A stretch of DNA of 64,000 nucleotides from Salinicola corii (lineage in GTDB: Bacteria > Pseudomonadota > Gammaproteobacteria > Pseudomonadales > Halomonadaceae), in the NCBI RefSeq assembly GCF_008298015.1, contig NZ_VTPX01000002.1, positions 372,001-436,000 of the forward strand, written 5' to 3'. This document shows positions 16,903 to 25,930 of the stretch, piece after piece (position 1 is the first letter of the stretch; every line of letters starts with the position of its first letter). Below the pieces are notes generated by a model, which saw only the letters and a program-made list of their open reading frames with translations, had not been told where the DNA came from and searched no databases. The position numbers were made by a program, and so were the translations under genes.

Positions 16903-17829
16903 TTAGTCGTCATAGCGGATCTGCGGGTCGAGCGCCGAATAGAGCAGGTCGACGATCAGGTTCATCAGCACGATCAGCACGCCGTAGAAGACCACCGTGC
17001 CCATCACCAGGGTGTAGTCGCGGTTGAGCGCGCCCTGCACGAAGTAGCGGCCGATCCCGGGGATGCCGAAGATCTGCTCGATCACTACGGAACCGGTGAT
17101 GATCCCGGCGATGGCCGGGCCGAGGTAGGACATCACCGGCAGCAGGGCGGGGCGAATCGCGTGGCGCCAGATCACTTCGCCCTCGTTGAGACCCTTGGCC
17201 CGCGCGGTACGGATGAAGTGGCTGCCCAGTACCTCGATCATGCTGGCGCGCATCATCCGCGCGATATAGGCGATCTGCTGGATCGACAGCGCCACCACCG
17301 GCAGCACCAGGTTGGGCAGGGCGCCACCGTTCCAGCCCCCGGCCGGCAGCCAGCCCAGCAGGACGCCGAACACCAGCGCGAAGATCGGCGCGATCACGAA
17401 GTTGGGGACGGCGATACCGGTCAGCGCGGTGCCCATGACCAGGTAATCCACGGTGGAGTTACGCTTGATCGCTGCCGCGATCCCCAGCGGCAACCCGATG
17501 ATCAGGGCGAGTAGAATCGCCAGCCCGCCGATCTCCAGGCTGACCGGGAACCCCTGCATGATCAGCTCGGTGACCGAGAAGTCCTTGTACTTGAACGACG
17601 GTCCGAAATCGCCCTGGAGCAGGTTGCCCATGTAGCGCAGGTACTGCATCGGCAGCGGCTCGTCGAGATGGTAGGCGGCCATCAGGTTGGCCTCGATCTC
17701 CGGCGGCAGCTGGCGCTCGCCGTCGAACGGGCCGCCCGGCGCCACCCGCATCAGGAAGAACGAGATCGTGATCACGATCAGCAGGGTGGGAATCGCCTGC
17801 AGCAGGCGCTTGAGGGTGTAGATCAGCAT
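16903..17829 (-). CDS. oppB: Peptide ABC transporter permease, OppB family
   Basis: The protein has 308 residues, the size of OppB. It begins MLIYTLKRLLQAIPTLL, the canonical OppB/DppB start, with about six membrane helices. The EAA loop appears as RTARAKGLNEGEVIWRHAIR. The C-terminal VIEQIFGIPGIGRYFVQGAL is a family hallmark. It lies 71 bases downstream of an oppA gene and 60 bases upstream of oppC. Confidence 0.93.
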   Translation of the reverse strand: MLIYTLKRLLQAIPTLLIVITISFFLMRVAPGGPFDGERQLPPEIEANLMAAYHLDEPLPMQYLRYMGNLLQGDFGPSFKYKDFSVTELIMQGFPVSLEIGGLAILLALIIGLPLGIAAAIKRNSTVDYLVMGTALTGIAVPNFVIAPIFALVFGVLLGWLPAGGWNGGALPNLVLPVVALSIQQIAYIARMMRASMIEVLGSHFIRTARAKGLNEGEVIWRHAIRPALLPVMSYLGPAIAGIITGSVVIEQIFGIPGIGRYFVQGALNRDYTLVMGTVVFYGVLIVLMNLIVDLLYSALDPQIRYDD

Positions 17830-17900
17830 GTGTTGCGGTCTCTTCTCGGCTTGGCTGCGGTCATGCGTAATTCACTCGTCGGCATCGTCATTCAGATGGG

Positions 17901-19511
17901 TCATTCGGGATCTTCGAAGTGCATCCAGCGGCTCAGATGATCGTCCATCGGGCTCTCCTTCCAGCCGGAGAGCGACGGCGAGACCAGTGCCGGTCGAATG
18001 TAGAAGTAGAGCGGCAACATGGCGTAGTCGTCCAGCAGAATGCCCTCCGCGTCGGCCATGAGCTGCGCGCGCTTGTCCAGATCCAACTCGTTCGAGGCGC
18101 GCTCCATCATGGCGTCGTAGTCGGCGTTGCTATAGCCGGAGTGATTGTTGGGCACGCCGGTGCGGAACAGATCCAGAAAGTTGCTGGCGTCGTTGTAGTC
18201 GGCGTTCCACGGCGCCATGCCGATCTGGAAGTCGCCCTGGCGCAATTTCGAGTAGTAGACGGCGGCGTCGCTGTTGGTGAGCGTTACCTCGACCCCGAGC
18301 GGTTTCCACATCGCGGCCATGGCAACCGGGATGCGCTTGGTGTCCTGGTTGGTGATGTAGTCGATCGTCAGATGCAGGGGGTGATCGGGGCCGTAGCCGG
18401 CGTCCTGCATGAGCGCTTTCGCTTCGGCGAGCCGCTCAGCCATCGGCTCCCGGGCAAAGTCGAACTCGGGGCCGTCATAATGGCTGATTGCGGTGGGCAC
18501 CAGGCTGTAGGCGAGGGGCTGATTGAGTTTGGTGATTTGCGTCGTGATGATGTCACGACGAACGGCAAGGTTGAGCGCCTCGCGAATACGGGGATCATCA
18601 AGAACGCTGCCCGGGCGCTGGTTGAACGCGAAATAGAACGTCGCCAGCGTCGGCGTTTCATGCAGCGCGTCGGGCAGATTCTCGCGTGCCCACTCGATGC
18701 GATCGGTCGGCACACTGCTGGTCATGTCGACCTCACCGGCGCGAAAGCGATTGAGGGCGGCGCGACCGTCGTCGATGGGCAGAAACCGGACCTCGTCGAG
18801 CGCGACATTGGCGGCGTCGTGGAAGTCGGGGTTCTTCACTGCGGCGATGTGGTCGTGGGAGACCCACTCGGTTAGTTCGAAGGCGCCGTTGGAGATCATG
18901 TGACCGGGCTTGGTCCAGTCGCTGCCGTACCGCTCGATGGCGGTGCGTGGAACCGGGTAGGTCGATGCGTGGCTCAGCATCTCCAGAAAATAGCCCGTGG
19001 GGCGGGCCAGTGTGACGCTCAGCGTGTGGTCATCGCTGGCTTTGACACCCAGCGCATTGGCTGGTTGTTCGCCCTGGTTATAGGCACGGGCGTTGAGGAT
19101 CGGATAGAGCATGTAGGCGTAGGGGGCGGCGAGTTCCGGGCTTAGGATTCGACGCCAGGCATAGACGAAGTCGTCGGCGGTCAGCGGCGTTCCGTCCGAC
19201 CATTTTGCATCGTCACGCAAATGGAAGGTGTAGTGCAGCCCGTCGTCGGAGACGTCCCAGGATTCGGCGACGCCCGGGATCGACCCGCCAGCGGCGTCTC
19301 GAGCCAGCAGACCTTCGAACAGGTCGGCGACGATGGCTGACTCCCAGGTCCCCGTCGTCAGTTGCGGATCCAGCGACGAGGGTTCGGCCCCATTGGCGCG
19401 GCGCAGGACCTGCTTGCCCCCTTCGATATCGGCCACTGCCATCGGCGGCATCAGTGTGAACATCGCGCAGCTCGCGATAACGAGCAGTTTTCTGAATGTT
19501 GTTTTCGTCAT
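17901..19511 (-). CDS. oppA: Periplasmic oligopeptide-binding protein, OppA family (copy adjacent to oppB)
   Basis: The protein has 536 residues, started at the ATG at 19511, which directly precedes a signal peptide (MTKTTFRKLLVIASCAMFT... ending near MAVA). The frame stays open far upstream through the preceding gene, but that extension is not coding. The SBP_bac_5 pattern is clear: ANGAEPSSLDPQLTTG, VADLFEGLLARD, WDVSDDGLHYTFHLRDDA and KWSDGTPLTADDFVYAW. An AACAACAA motif sits 35-42 bases upstream. It delivers peptides to OppBC and is the nearest binding protein to the permease. Confidence 0.92.
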   Translation of the reverse strand: MTKTTFRKLLVIASCAMFTLMPPMAVADIEGGKQVLRRANGAEPSSLDPQLTTGTWESAIVADLFEGLLARDAAGGSIPGVAESWDVSDDGLHYTFHLRDDAKWSDGTPLTADDFVYAWRRILSPELAAPYAYMLYPILNARAYNQGEQPANALGVKASDDHTLSVTLARPTGYFLEMLSHASTYPVPRTAIERYGSDWTKPGHMISNGAFELTEWVSHDHIAAVKNPDFHDAANVALDEVRFLPIDDGRAALNRFRAGEVDMTSSVPTDRIEWARENLPDALHETPTLATFYFAFNQRPGSVLDDPRIREALNLAVRRDIITTQITKLNQPLAYSLVPTAISHYDGPEFDFAREPMAERLAEAKALMQDAGYGPDHPLHLTIDYITNQDTKRIPVAMAAMWKPLGVEVTLTNSDAAVYYSKLRQGDFQIGMAPWNADYNDASNFLDLFRTGVPNNHSGYSNADYDAMMERASNELDLDKRAQLMADAEGILLDDYAMLPLYFYIRPALVSPSLSGWKESPMDDHLSRWMHFEDPE

Positions 19512-19591
19512 GCCTGATTCCGCCCTCGCTCCAGCGGTGTCTCTTGTTGTTGTCATGAGTGCATCTTTGCCAACGCCGCTCGGGATGGGCC

Positions 19592-21199
19592 TCAGTTCCC
19601 CTGAGCTAGCGAAAGCCAGCGCGACAGGTGCCGGTTGAGCGCATTGTTTTCCCAGCCCTCCAGCCCGGGGTTGACCAGGTTGCGCGAGACGTCGACGTAG
19701 ATCGGTGCCACCGCATAGTCGGAGAGCGCCTGCCGCTCCGCCTGCTGCAGCAGTTGCTGGCGGGCGGCGATGTCGGTCTCGCGGCTGGCTTTGGCCATCA
19801 GCTCGTCGAACGCCTGACTGCGATAGCCGCCGTAATTCTTGGGCGAGTCGCTCTGCAGGATGCCGAGGAAGTTGCTGGCGTCGTCGAAGTCCGCGACCCA
19901 ACTGCCGCGGCCGACGTCGAAGTTGCCGTTGGCGAGCTCGGCGTAGTGCACCGCGCCCTCGGCGTTGATCAGTTGCGTCTCGACCCCCAGCGGCTGCCAC
20001 ATCGCGGCCAGCGCCACGGCGATGCGCTTGTTGGCCTCGGTGGTGGAGTAGCGCAGGGTCAGTTCGAGCGGATGATCGGGGCCGTAGCCGGCGTCCGCGA
20101 GCAGGCTCCTGGCCTCGGCGACCCGCTTATCCATCGTCCGGTCCAGGCCTGGCATGGTCTGGGCGTCATAGTGGCTGACGCCACCGGGGACGAAGCCGCC
20201 GGCCGGGGAGACGACGCCGCCCATGATCTTGTCGGCGATGACGTCCCGGCGGATCGCCAGGTTGAGCGCTTCCCGGACGCGCTTGTCGGCGGTGGGGTGG
20301 CCATCGCGCTGGTTGAGCGCGAAGTAGTAGTTGGCCAGCTGCGGCGCGAGGTGCACGGCGCCGGGCAGGTTCTCCTGCAGCCACTGATATCGATCCGGCG
20401 AGAAGTCGCGGACGATATCGAGACCGCCGGCGCGGAAGCGTTGCAGGCCGGCGCTGCGATCCTCGACTGGATAGTAGTCGACGCCATCGAGGGCGACGTC
20501 GTCGGCGTCGTGGAATTCGGGATTCTTGCGCGCCGCGATGTGATCGTGAGAGGTCCAGCTTGTCGGGGCGAAGGCGCCGTTGGTCGCGATGTGGTCCATC
20601 TGGGTCCAGTCGTTGCCGAACTGCTCGATCAGATGCGAGGGCACCGGTGACGCCGCGATATGTGCCAGCAGCGTCGGAAAGTAGGGCGTCGGCTGGTTCA
20701 GGGTGATCTTCAAGGTCTTGGCATCGACCGCTTCGACACCGAGTTCAGGGGCGTCCTGCTCGCCCTTGGTATGCGCTTCGGCGCCGCGAATCGGATAGAA
20801 CAGGCTGGCGTAGACGGCGCCGTTGGCCGGATCGAACAGCCGCTGGAAGGCGAGCACGAAGTCCTTGGCGACCACGGGTTCACCGTCCGACCAGTTGGCG
20901 TCATCGCGCAGCTTGAAGGTATAGACGGTGCCGTCGTCACTGATGTCCCAACGGCTGGCGGCGCCGGGAATGTACTCGCCGGCCGGGTCCAGCGTGACCA
21001 GGCCCTCGAACAGGTCGCCGAGGACGTCGTTCTCCCAGGTGGTCCCCCCGATCCGGGCGGTGTCCAGCGACGCCGGTTCACCCTGGATGCCGATGCTCAG
21101 CGTGGCGGCCAGTGCTGTGTTGGCAAACGCGAGCGTACCCAGCAGCAGGGGTAGCCACAGGCGGCGCCGGCGTCCGGCGCGGTAATGGAATTCGTGCAT
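19592..21199 (-). CDS. Periplasmic oligopeptide-binding protein, OppA family (second copy)
   Basis: The protein has 535 residues with an Arg-rich n-region and a hydrophobic core (LWLPLLLGTLAFANTALAA). It shares the SBP_bac_5 blocks with its three paralogues (GEPASLDTARIGG, LGDLFEGLVTLD, WDISDDGTVYTFKLRDDA, NWSDGEPVVAKDF) but differs in the peptide-contact regions, so a different specificity is likely. It lies 80 bases upstream of the oppB-proximal copy, and its own leader has CGACGACAACGG. Confidence 0.92.
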   Translation of the reverse strand: MHEFHYRAGRRRRLWLPLLLGTLAFANTALAATLSIGIQGEPASLDTARIGGTTWENDVLGDLFEGLVTLDPAGEYIPGAASRWDISDDGTVYTFKLRDDANWSDGEPVVAKDFVLAFQRLFDPANGAVYASLFYPIRGAEAHTKGEQDAPELGVEAVDAKTLKITLNQPTPYFPTLLAHIAASPVPSHLIEQFGNDWTQMDHIATNGAFAPTSWTSHDHIAARKNPEFHDADDVALDGVDYYPVEDRSAGLQRFRAGGLDIVRDFSPDRYQWLQENLPGAVHLAPQLANYYFALNQRDGHPTADKRVREALNLAIRRDVIADKIMGGVVSPAGGFVPGGVSHYDAQTMPGLDRTMDKRVAEARSLLADAGYGPDHPLELTLRYSTTEANKRIAVALAAMWQPLGVETQLINAEGAVHYAELANGNFDVGRGSWVADFDDASNFLGILQSDSPKNYGGYRSQAFDELMAKASRETDIAARQQLLQQAERQALSDYAVAPIYVDVSRNLVNPGLEGWENNALNRHLSRWLSLAQGN

Positions 21200-21306
21200 G
21201 ATCGAGTTCGTCCGTTGTCGTCGATGGTCGTACTGGGAAGCCTCTCCCGACTCGATACTAGCGCTACCCTGCGTCTGCCGCCGATTCTCTCGTCAGACAT
21301 AGCCCG

Positions 21307-22236
21307 TCAGAGATAGCGGCGCACGGCGCACAATTGTCTTTCATAATCGCTGCCGCCGAGGCGACGACATTCGATCCGCGCGTTATTGGTCGGCGAGTGC
21401 AGCATGCGATCCTCGCCGAGATAGAGCGCGACGTGATCCACCACCAGCCGGCCTGCGTCGTCGGGCTTCTCGAAGAACAGCAGATCGCCCCCACGGCGCT
21501 CGTCCAGCGCGACCGGAAGCCCCGTCTCGACCTGGTCGTGGGCGTCCCGAGGCAGACGGATGCCGATGGCGGCGAACAGGCTGTGAACCAGCCCCGAGCA
21601 GTCGTAGCCGAAGCTCGAGTTACCGGCCCACAGATAGCGCAGCCCGTCGAAGCGCCGACCCAGCGTTTCCAGCGTCGCGGTAGTCGCCGGCAGGCCCTCG
21701 CCCGGCAACTGAACACTGTCGCGTGGCAGCCAGCCGCGTCCCAGCGATGTCTCCACCCAGACGCGGGACGCTCTCCGGTCAGCGACTTCCGGCACCGGTT
21801 CGGCCAGTTTCAGCCGAGTCAGAAAACTCAGTTTCAGCGAGCGTTCCTGGGGCAGACCCTGCAGCCAGGCGATGGGAGCCATCACCACCACCGACTCGGC
21901 ATCGGCCGGGCAGCCCTCTGCCTCGACGAGCTGCGCCGCCGGGATCCAGCCGGGGTAGCCGCGCTCGTCCAGCGAGGACCGCTGGCTCGGAACCACCACG
22001 CGACACCAGTCGTTGCCGTGACCGTCACGATGGTGTTCGAGGATCCCGACCGGCGTGTCCAGCAGCACCTGGGTGGCGAGCCGCTTCTCCTTGCACAGCG
22101 TCAGACGGGTCTCGTCGTCCAGCGCGGCCAACCAGCGCTCGAGCAGAACCGGATTGCCCAGCGCTGGGGCATCGATGGCCCGGGGTGCGTCGGGGGAGGT
22201 CCACAATCCCGCCACGGCGACGGCCACGCAGCTCAT
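21307..22236 (-). CDS. NlpC/P60 (C40) cysteine peptidase with SH3-like domain
   Basis: The protein has 309 residues; AGGGGA precedes the ATG. The N-terminal half shows SH3b-like features (VGILEHHRDGHGNDWCRVVV, GWIPAAQL). The C-terminal NlpC/P60 domain contains the catalytic Cys in FGYDCSGLVHSLF, His in VVDHVALYLG and a following polar residue. In Bacillus a related enzyme, YkfC, sits beside a dipeptide transporter and cleaves gamma-D-Glu-diaminopimelate bonds of murein peptides. The position between oppA genes suggests the same link to murein-peptide recycling (inference). The N-terminal hydrophobic stretch (MSCVAVAVAGLW) is short, so export is uncertain. Confidence 0.88.
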   Translation of the reverse strand: MSCVAVAVAGLWTSPDAPRAIDAPALGNPVLLERWLAALDDETRLTLCKEKRLATQVLLDTPVGILEHHRDGHGNDWCRVVVPSQRSSLDERGYPGWIPAAQLVEAEGCPADAESVVVMAPIAWLQGLPQERSLKLSFLTRLKLAEPVPEVADRRASRVWVETSLGRGWLPRDSVQLPGEGLPATTATLETLGRRFDGLRYLWAGNSSFGYDCSGLVHSLFAAIGIRLPRDAHDQVETGLPVALDERRGGDLLFFEKPDDAGRLVVDHVALYLGEDRMLHSPTNNARIECRRLGGSDYERQLCAVRRYL

Positions 22237-22289
22237 GTCGATGTCCCCTGATGACTCATGCCAGTGCTTCCGGAAGACCGCTCAAGTCG

Positions 22290-23888
22290 TTACTCGGTGA
22301 AGTGAACCCAACGTGACGGATGATCGTCCTCCACGTTGTCTTCCCAGCCTTCGAGCTTCGGGTTCACCAGGTTGCGGGTGACGTAGGTCAGCATGGGAAT
22401 GAACGCGTAGTCGTCCAGCGCCACGTTCTCCGCTTTCTCGAGCAGCTTCTCGCGGGCATCCAGATCCAGCGTCTGGGCGGCCTGGTCCATCAGCTTGTCG
22501 TACTCGGGGTTGGAGTAGGCGCCGTAGTTGTTGCCGACACCGGTGTGCAGCAGGGTGAGGAAGTTCTCGGCATCGTCGTAGTCGGCGATCCAGCCGGCCC
22601 GGGCGACGTCGAAATCGCCCTGCTGAATGGTCTGGTAGTGGACGGTGGCTTCGGAGTTGATCATCTGCACGTTGACGCCCAGCGGCTTCCACATCGCGGC
22701 AACGGCGATGGCGATCTTCTTGTGCTCGTCGCTGGTGTTGTAGCGCAGGCGCAGATTCAGCGGATGATCGGGGCCATAGCCCGCTTCCTGCAGCAGCGCC
22801 TTGGCCTTGGCCATGCGCGCGTTCATGTCGTCGCTGCCGAGGTCCATGTGCTGAGTGTCATAGTGGCTGGTACCGGGCGGGACCATGGCGGTGGAAGCCT
22901 TGAAGCTGCCGGCCATGATCTGCTCGGAGAGCACGTTGCGACGGATCGCCAGGTTGAGCGCTTCACGCACGCGCTTGTCGGCGGTGGGGCTGCCCTCGCG
23001 GTTGTTGAGCACGTAGTAGTAGGAGCCGAGATACGGGCTCATGTGGGTGGCGTCGGGGAGGTTCTCGCTCAGCCACTGGTAACGGCTGGAGGGGTACTCT
23101 CGCAGCACGTCCAGCTCACCGGCGCGGAAGCGCGAGATACCGGCGTTGCGATCTTCCGTGGTGAAGTAGTTGACGCCATCCAGGGAGACTTCGTCGGCAT
23201 CGTAGTAGGTCGAGCTCTTCTCGACGCTGATCTTCGACTGCGAGACCCAGTCAACCGGCTTGAACGCGCCGTTGGTGGCGATGTGGTCGAGCTTGACCCA
23301 ATCCTTGCCGTACTCGTCGACCAGGTGCTTGGGCACCGGGTAGGAGGTGTAGTGGGTCAGCAACTGCGGAAAATAGGGTGTGGCGTGATTGAGGGTGACC
23401 TTGAGCGTCTTGCCGCCATCCAGCGATTCGGCGCCCAGCGTGTCGGCGGCCTTGTCGCCGGTGTTGATCGCTTCCGCGTTGACGATCGGATAGAGCATGT
23501 AGGCGTACTTGGAGGCGTTCTCCGGCGCCAGCAGATGCTGCCAGCCGAACACGAAGTCCTCGGCGGTGACCGGCTCGCCGTCGGACCACTTCGCGCCTTC
23601 CCGCATATGGAAGGTGTAGGTCTTGCCGTCGTCGGAGACCTCCCACTCGGTGGCCATGCCCGGCAGCAGTTCGCCATCCGGCGACTTCTTGAACAGCCCT
23701 TCGTAGACATCCATCAGCACCTGGGATTCCCACACGCCGCCGGAGACCTGGGAGGTGTCGAACGAGGCGAGTTCGCCCATGACGCCGATATTGAGTGTCT
23801 CGGCCAGCGCTGGCGAGGCCATCAAAGAGGTGGTCAGCGCCAGGGCGCCCAGGGGAAACAGGGTGCGGGGGAGTTGCAGCTTCGACAT
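22290..23888 (-). CDS. Periplasmic oligopeptide-binding protein, OppA family (third copy)
   Basis: The protein has 532 residues with a signal peptide (LFPLGALALTTSLMASPALA) and SBP_bac_5 motifs GELASFDTSQVSGG, LMDVYEGLFKK, WEVSDDGKTYTFHMREGA and KWSDGEPVTAEDFVFGW. GGAGC lies eight bases before the ATG. It sits 53 bases upstream of the NlpC/P60 gene, which suggests cotranscription. Its leader has two CACAAC elements and, about 220 bases upstream, a consensus CRP-type site, so it may head a second transcription unit inside the locus. Confidence 0.92.
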   Translation of the reverse strand: MSKLQLPRTLFPLGALALTTSLMASPALAETLNIGVMGELASFDTSQVSGGVWESQVLMDVYEGLFKKSPDGELLPGMATEWEVSDDGKTYTFHMREGAKWSDGEPVTAEDFVFGWQHLLAPENASKYAYMLYPIVNAEAINTGDKAADTLGAESLDGGKTLKVTLNHATPYFPQLLTHYTSYPVPKHLVDEYGKDWVKLDHIATNGAFKPVDWVSQSKISVEKSSTYYDADEVSLDGVNYFTTEDRNAGISRFRAGELDVLREYPSSRYQWLSENLPDATHMSPYLGSYYYVLNNREGSPTADKRVREALNLAIRRNVLSEQIMAGSFKASTAMVPPGTSHYDTQHMDLGSDDMNARMAKAKALLQEAGYGPDHPLNLRLRYNTSDEHKKIAIAVAAMWKPLGVNVQMINSEATVHYQTIQQGDFDVARAGWIADYDDAENFLTLLHTGVGNNYGAYSNPEYDKLMDQAAQTLDLDAREKLLEKAENVALDDYAFIPMLTYVTRNLVNPKLEGWEDNVEDDHPSRWVHFTE

Positions 23889-23904
23889 CTTTGGAAAGCT
23901 CCGA

Positions 23905-23929
23905 CTTGTTGTTGTGAAAATCCGTTGTG
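23905..23929 (-). promoter_or_regulatory. CACAAC/CAA-repeat motifs in the leader of the third oppA
   Basis: On the minus strand CACAACAACAAG (23905-23916) and CACAAC (23924-23929) lie 17-41 bases upstream of the ATG. CACAACA-type sites are how the sRNA GcvB binds oppA and dppA mRNAs in enterics, and AACAACAA matches the Hfq/Crc motif. Which system acts here, if any, is not shown. Confidence 0.4.
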
Positions 23930-24106
23930 AAAGGCTCGCTGTAGGGTGATCGCCGCGAATGTGCCATCAGTGAAGAGGGCAATGACACCCGAGGATCGAT
24001 GCGACACCTTCGCGCGAACCTCATGACCCGTCTAATTCAAATGCTCGATAGACCGTTTCATTTCATGCATATAGACGTCGGGAGTGGTTAGTGATGCCAC
24101 TTCTGC

Positions 24107-24122
24107 TGTGATTTCAGTCACA
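24107..24122. promoter_or_regulatory. Perfect CRP/Vfr-type box TGTGA-N6-TCACA
   Basis: TGTGATTTCAGTCACA is an exact match to the TGTGA-N6-TCACA consensus. It lies between the fourth oppA (ending at 24140) and the third (starting at 23888), about 220 bases upstream of the latter. The same palindrome could also fold as a hairpin after the fourth oppA stop, but no T-tract follows. cAMP-CRP control is inferred. Confidence 0.5.
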
Positions 24123-24139
24123 GATAGACGTTGGTCTAG

Positions 24140-25720
24140 TCACTCCGGCAGATTGATCCAGCGCGAGGCATGCATATCCAACGCGTTGTCGTTCCAGCCA
24201 TTGATTTCGGGATCGACCAGGTTGCGCGAGCTGTAGGTGTAGATCGGCGTCAGCGGATAGTCGGCCAGCGCCAGTGCCTCGGCCTGCTGCATCAGTTGGG
24301 CGCGCTTGGCCGGATCCTGTTCCGCATCCGATTGGCTGACCAGTCGATTGTAGTCGTCATCCTGATAGCCGCCGTAATTGTTGGTTTCCGCCGACAGCAG
24401 TTGAAGGAAGTTCTGGGCGTCGTCGTAGCTGGAGATCCAGGCGGCGCGGGCAACCTGGAAATCGCCCTCCATCAGGTCGGCGTAGTGGACGTTGGCCTCG
24501 GTGTTTCTGAGTTCGACATCGACCCCCAGGGGCTTCCACATCGCGGCGACAGCCACGGCGATCTGACGGTGCTCGTCGCCGCTGTTGAAGCGTAGCGTCA
24601 GTTCGAGCGGCTTGTCCGGATCGTAGCCGGCCTCTTCCATCAGCGATTTGGCTCGGGCCAGGCGGCTATCCATGTCGTCATCGAGCCCGGGCTGGGACTG
24701 GGCCTCATAGTCGCTGGTTCCCGGCGGTACCAGTGAGGTGGCCGGCTCGACGCCGCCTTTCAGCAACTGGCTGGCGATGACGTCGCGGCGAATCGCCAGG
24801 CTCAGCGCCTCGCGGACGCGCTTGTCCGCCACCGGCGAGCCGTCGCGCAGGTTGAACACGTAGTAGTAGGTGCCCAGCGACGGGAACAGATGGGTGGCAT
24901 CGGGCAGGTTTTCGGAGAGCCGTGGATACTGCGCCGCGGGATAGTCGCGCAGGATATCCAGCTCGCCGGCACGAAAGCGCTGGATGCCGGCGTTCTTGTC
25001 CTCCAGCGGGTAGTAGTCGACGCCATCCAGGCTGACGTTGTCGGCGTCATGGAAGCGGTCGTTCTTGACCGTTTCCAGCTCGGTATTGGAAACCCACTTC
25101 ACCGGCTTGAAAGCGCCGTTGACCGCGATGTGGGAAGGATCGCTCCAGTCGTCGCCGAACTCATCCACCACATGCTTGGGGATCGGGTAGGCGAACGGCA
25201 GCACCAGCGTCTTGAGGAAATAGACGGTGGGGGCGTTGAGGGTGATCTGGAGCGTCTTGCCGTCGTCCAGGGATTCCACGCCGAGCGAGTCGAGCGGCTT
25301 GCTGCCTGAGTTGATCGCCTGGGCATTGACCACCGGATAGAGGCGGTGGGCGTAGTTGGAAGCGGTCTTGGGATCGACCTGATGACGGTAGGCATAGACG
25401 AAGTCGTCGGCGGTCAACGGCTCGCCGTCGGACCATTCGAGCCCATCGCGAAGGTGAAAGGTGTAGGTCTTGCCATCGTCGGAGATCTCCCAGCTTTCGG
25501 CGGCGCCGGGGATGATCTGGCCGTCGGCGTCGATGGCGATCGGGCCTTCGAAGATGTCCCGCAGCACGTCCTCTTCCCACACGCCGCCAGTGATCTTGGC
25601 CGGGCTCAGCGAAGCGGGATCGCCGGATATGCCCATGTGCAGCGTGGCTGCCTGGATGGGCAGGGTGCTCAGGGTGGCTGCGAAACCGATGGCGGCTGCC
25701 AGGCGAGTCGGTGATATCAA
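24140..25720 (-). CDS. Periplasmic oligopeptide-binding protein, OppA family (fourth copy)
   Basis: The protein has 526 residues. The only start that keeps the signal peptide (LAAAIGFAATLSTLPIQAA) is a TTG at 25720, preceded by GAGGGA. SBP_bac_5 motifs are GDPASLSPAKITGG, LRDIFEGPIAID, WEISDDGKTYTFHLRDGL and EWSDGEPLTADDFVYAY. It is the most upstream gene of the transporter locus and is divergent from prfB. Its closest relative in the window by eye is the third copy. The TTG start suggests modest translation. Confidence 0.9.
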   Translation of the reverse strand: MISPTRLAAAIGFAATLSTLPIQAATLHMGISGDPASLSPAKITGGVWEEDVLRDIFEGPIAIDADGQIIPGAAESWEISDDGKTYTFHLRDGLEWSDGEPLTADDFVYAYRHQVDPKTASNYAHRLYPVVNAQAINSGSKPLDSLGVESLDDGKTLQITLNAPTVYFLKTLVLPFAYPIPKHVVDEFGDDWSDPSHIAVNGAFKPVKWVSNTELETVKNDRFHDADNVSLDGVDYYPLEDKNAGIQRFRAGELDILRDYPAAQYPRLSENLPDATHLFPSLGTYYYVFNLRDGSPVADKRVREALSLAIRRDVIASQLLKGGVEPATSLVPPGTSDYEAQSQPGLDDDMDSRLARAKSLMEEAGYDPDKPLELTLRFNSGDEHRQIAVAVAAMWKPLGVDVELRNTEANVHYADLMEGDFQVARAAWISSYDDAQNFLQLLSAETNNYGGYQDDDYNRLVSQSDAEQDPAKRAQLMQQAEALALADYPLTPIYTYSSRNLVDPEINGWNDNALDMHASRWINLPE

Positions 25721-25818
25721 AGTGGGATCCCTCGAATGGTGATGGATGATCAGGTTTCTATGCTTTCCACCTTAGCGCATCGTCTCGATTCGCACAGCGT
25801 GACACGGTCGATGGCAGG

Positions 25819-25847
25819 ATGACGCTATGCCGGGGTTTGGCTACAAT
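25819..25847 (+). promoter_or_regulatory. Candidate sigma-70 promoter of prfB
   Basis: ATGACG (25819-25824) and TACAAT (25842-25847) are separated by 17 bases and lie about 84 bases upstream of the prfB start. The -10 is good and the -35 is weak. Confidence 0.4.
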
Positions 25848-25930
25848 AGGCGTCCTTTTTTCGGCGAGTCGATCACTCCCCGTTTGCCGGGGAGGTTCGA
25901 CGCGCCGGTGGCGACGTTGGCAGGAGCCCC

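Noticed and set aside
17901-20000. Open frame extending the oppB-proximal OppA protein by 163 residues at its N-terminus.
   Set aside because: The extension overlaps the preceding oppA gene in another frame and has an Arg/Gly-rich shadow composition. The signal peptide begins at 19511.
22320-23930. A 536-codon open frame antisense to the third oppA.
   Set aside because: Codon shadow of a GC-rich gene: Val/Gly/His/Gln-rich, no domain or RBS, while the sense strand encodes a clear OppA family protein.
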